The notes below the pieces were generated by a model. The model saw only the letters and a list, made by a program, of their open reading frames with translations, did not search any database and was not told the DNA's origin. This document shows positions 6,837 through 7,977 of a stretch of DNA of 7,977 bases, in pieces. The stretch is from positions 1 to 7,977 of the forward strand of contig JAUWMJ010000120.1 in the NCBI GenBank assembly GCA_030613225.1, given 5' to 3'. This stretch comes from Desulfobacterales bacterium. GTDB taxonomy: Bacteria > Desulfobacterota > Desulfobacteria > Desulfobacterales > JAUWMJ01. Position 1 is the first letter of the stretch. Every line of letters starts with the position of its first letter. The position numbers and the translations under genes are program-made.

Positions 6837-7977
6837 TTAGAATATTGAATCGGAAAACAAGGCTCCTTTTCCAAGCTCTTCTTCAATCCTTATTAGCTGG
6901 TTATATTTTGCAACCCGGTCACTTCGGGACATGGAGCCTGTTTTTATCTGTCCACCGTTTACACCAACTACAAGGTCTGCAATAAAGGTATCTTCCGTTT
7001 CACCGGACCTGTGAGATATGACGGTCGTATAACCTGCATTATTGGCCATATCAATTGCATCAAGGGTTTCGGTAACCGATCCTATTTGATTTAGCTTGAT
7101 GAGTATAGAATTGGCTATCCCTTTTTCAATACCCTTTTCAAATATTTTTGGGTTGGTTACAAAGATATCATCTCCTACGATCTGTATCGATCCATCCAAA
7201 CGGTCGGTCATGATTTTCCAGCCATCCCAGTCCTCTTCGGCAAGACCATCTTCAATGGAAAGAATAGGATACTTCTCAATTAAATCTTCATAATAGTCGA
7301 TCATCTGCGATGATGTCAGCTCTTTCTTTTCCGAGCTTAAAATATACTTTCCCTTTTTGTAAAACTCGTTTGCGGCCGCATCTATGGCAATACCGATATC
7401 TTTTCCGGGTTTGTAACCTGCAGATTTAATGGCGCTTATGATAAATATGATTGCTTCTTCGTTGGACTTAAGGTCCGGAGCAAACCCGCCTTCATCACCT
7501 ACAGCAGTATTTAAGCCTTTTTCTTTCAATATCTTTTTTAATGCATGAAAAGTTTCAGCGCCCATTTGGACAGCCTGGGAGATGCTATTTGCACCAAAGG
7601 GGAGAATCATAAATTCCTGGATATCGAGATTGTTTGCAGCATGTGCTCCACCGTTTACTACGTTCATCATTGGAACCGGAAGGTACCTTGCATTTATACC
7701 TCCAAGATACCTGTAAAGGGGAAGTCCGAAGGCCAATGCCGCAGCTCTGGCAGCAGCCATGGAAACGCCAAGAATTGCATTTGCTCCCAGTTTTGCCTTG
7801 TTGGAAGTACCGTCCAGCTCAATCATGCATGTGTCAAGTCCCTTTTGATCCGCAGCGTCCATACCGCGCACCACAGGAAATATTTCTTCCATCACGTTTT
7901 TCACAGCGCCCGCAACACCCTTTCCGCCATAGCGTTTTGACCGCTTATCTCGAAGCTCCAGGGCTTCACGTTTTCCT
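6837..7977 (-). CDS. eno: Enolase, 5' end truncated by window edge
   Basis: Interconverts 2-phosphoglycerate and phosphoenolpyruvate in glycolysis and gluconeogenesis, in the cytosol. About 379 residues are present, and the missing N-terminus (roughly 40-45 residues) lies beyond 7977. The reading frame is open to the edge: [20 protein letters not shown] precedes the internal GTG at 7904, which is a valine and not a start. Hallmarks in order are [32 protein letters not shown] (substrate loop), GDEGGFAP (catalytic Glu), [24 protein letters not shown] and GDDIFVTN (Mg ligands), [14 protein letters not shown] (catalytic Lys, family signature) and [15 protein letters not shown]. It ends normally with [11 protein letters not shown], so the 3' end is intact. 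It probably starts a transcription unit running into the LolA-like gene and pyrG. The AAA in AIDAAANEF replaces the more usual VAAS form, a mild variation. Confidence 0.98.
   Translation of the reverse strand, partial: GKREALELRDKRSKRYGGKGVAGAVKNVMEEIFPVVRGMDAADQKGLDTCMIELDGTSNKAKLGANAILGVSMAAARAAALAFGLPLYRYLGGINARYLPVPMMNVVNGGAHAANNLDIQEFMILPFGANSISQAVQMGAETFHALKKILKEKGLNTAVGDEGGFAPDLKSNEEAIIFIISAIKSAGYKPGKDIGIAIDAAANEFYKKGKYILSSEKKELTSSQMIDYYEDLIEKYPILSIEDGLAEEDWDGWKIMTDRLDGSIQIVGDDIFVTNPKIFEKGIEKGIANSILIKLNQIGSVTETLDAIDMANNAGYTTVISHRSGETEDTFIADLVVGVNGGQIKTGSMSRSDRVAKYNQLIRIEEELGKGALFSDSIF

Overview
The window reads as a chromosomal segment of a Gram-negative bacterium, most likely a Desulfobacterota (deltaproteobacterial) species or metagenome bin. 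That placement is an inference from the enolase and CTP synthase sequence style, an exported LolA-like protein, and the mix of an integron-type array, an IS91-type remnant and a group II intron. No marker here settles the taxonomy.

Right half (about 4242-7977, all on the minus strand): a housekeeping block in the order eno (5' end cut by the window edge), a LolA-like exported protein, and pyrG. The LolA-like gene and pyrG overlap by 8 nt (ATGAGTGA) and are probably translationally coupled. Left of pyrG is a small hairpin, then an IS91-type remnant (3811-4101). It looks like the N-terminus of the IS91-associated tyrosine recombinase fused to the zinc-ribbon tail of the IS91 transposase. A strong Shine-Dalgarno lies ahead of it, and a 10-bp inverted repeat can sequester it.

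Left half (about 139-3732, minus strand): an integron-type gene cassette array. Four complete attC sites can be read directly: 3333-3465, 2561-2689, 1885-1942 and 755-879. Each has R''/R' core boxes related to RYYYAAC/GTTRRRY and a long imperfect palindrome. They separate five one-gene cassettes: an unrecognised 80-aa protein, two adjacent paralogous unknown proteins (209 and 212 aa), a DUF4238 protein, and a DUF4145 protein with a HEPN-like RNxxxH motif. No integron integrase is visible, so within this window the array is a CALIN-like cluster (attC sites without intI). Knowing the attC boundaries corrects three gene starts that otherwise run back into the recombination sites.

Left edge (1-139/140, plus strand): the 3' end of a group II intron (domains V and VI). 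It ends exactly inside what should be the R'' core of the fifth cassette's attC, in the opposite orientation to the cassettes. This is the signature of attC-targeting (group IIC-attC-type) introns. The array has therefore been acted on by three classes of mobile machinery: integron recombination, retrohoming intron insertion and IS91-type transposition.
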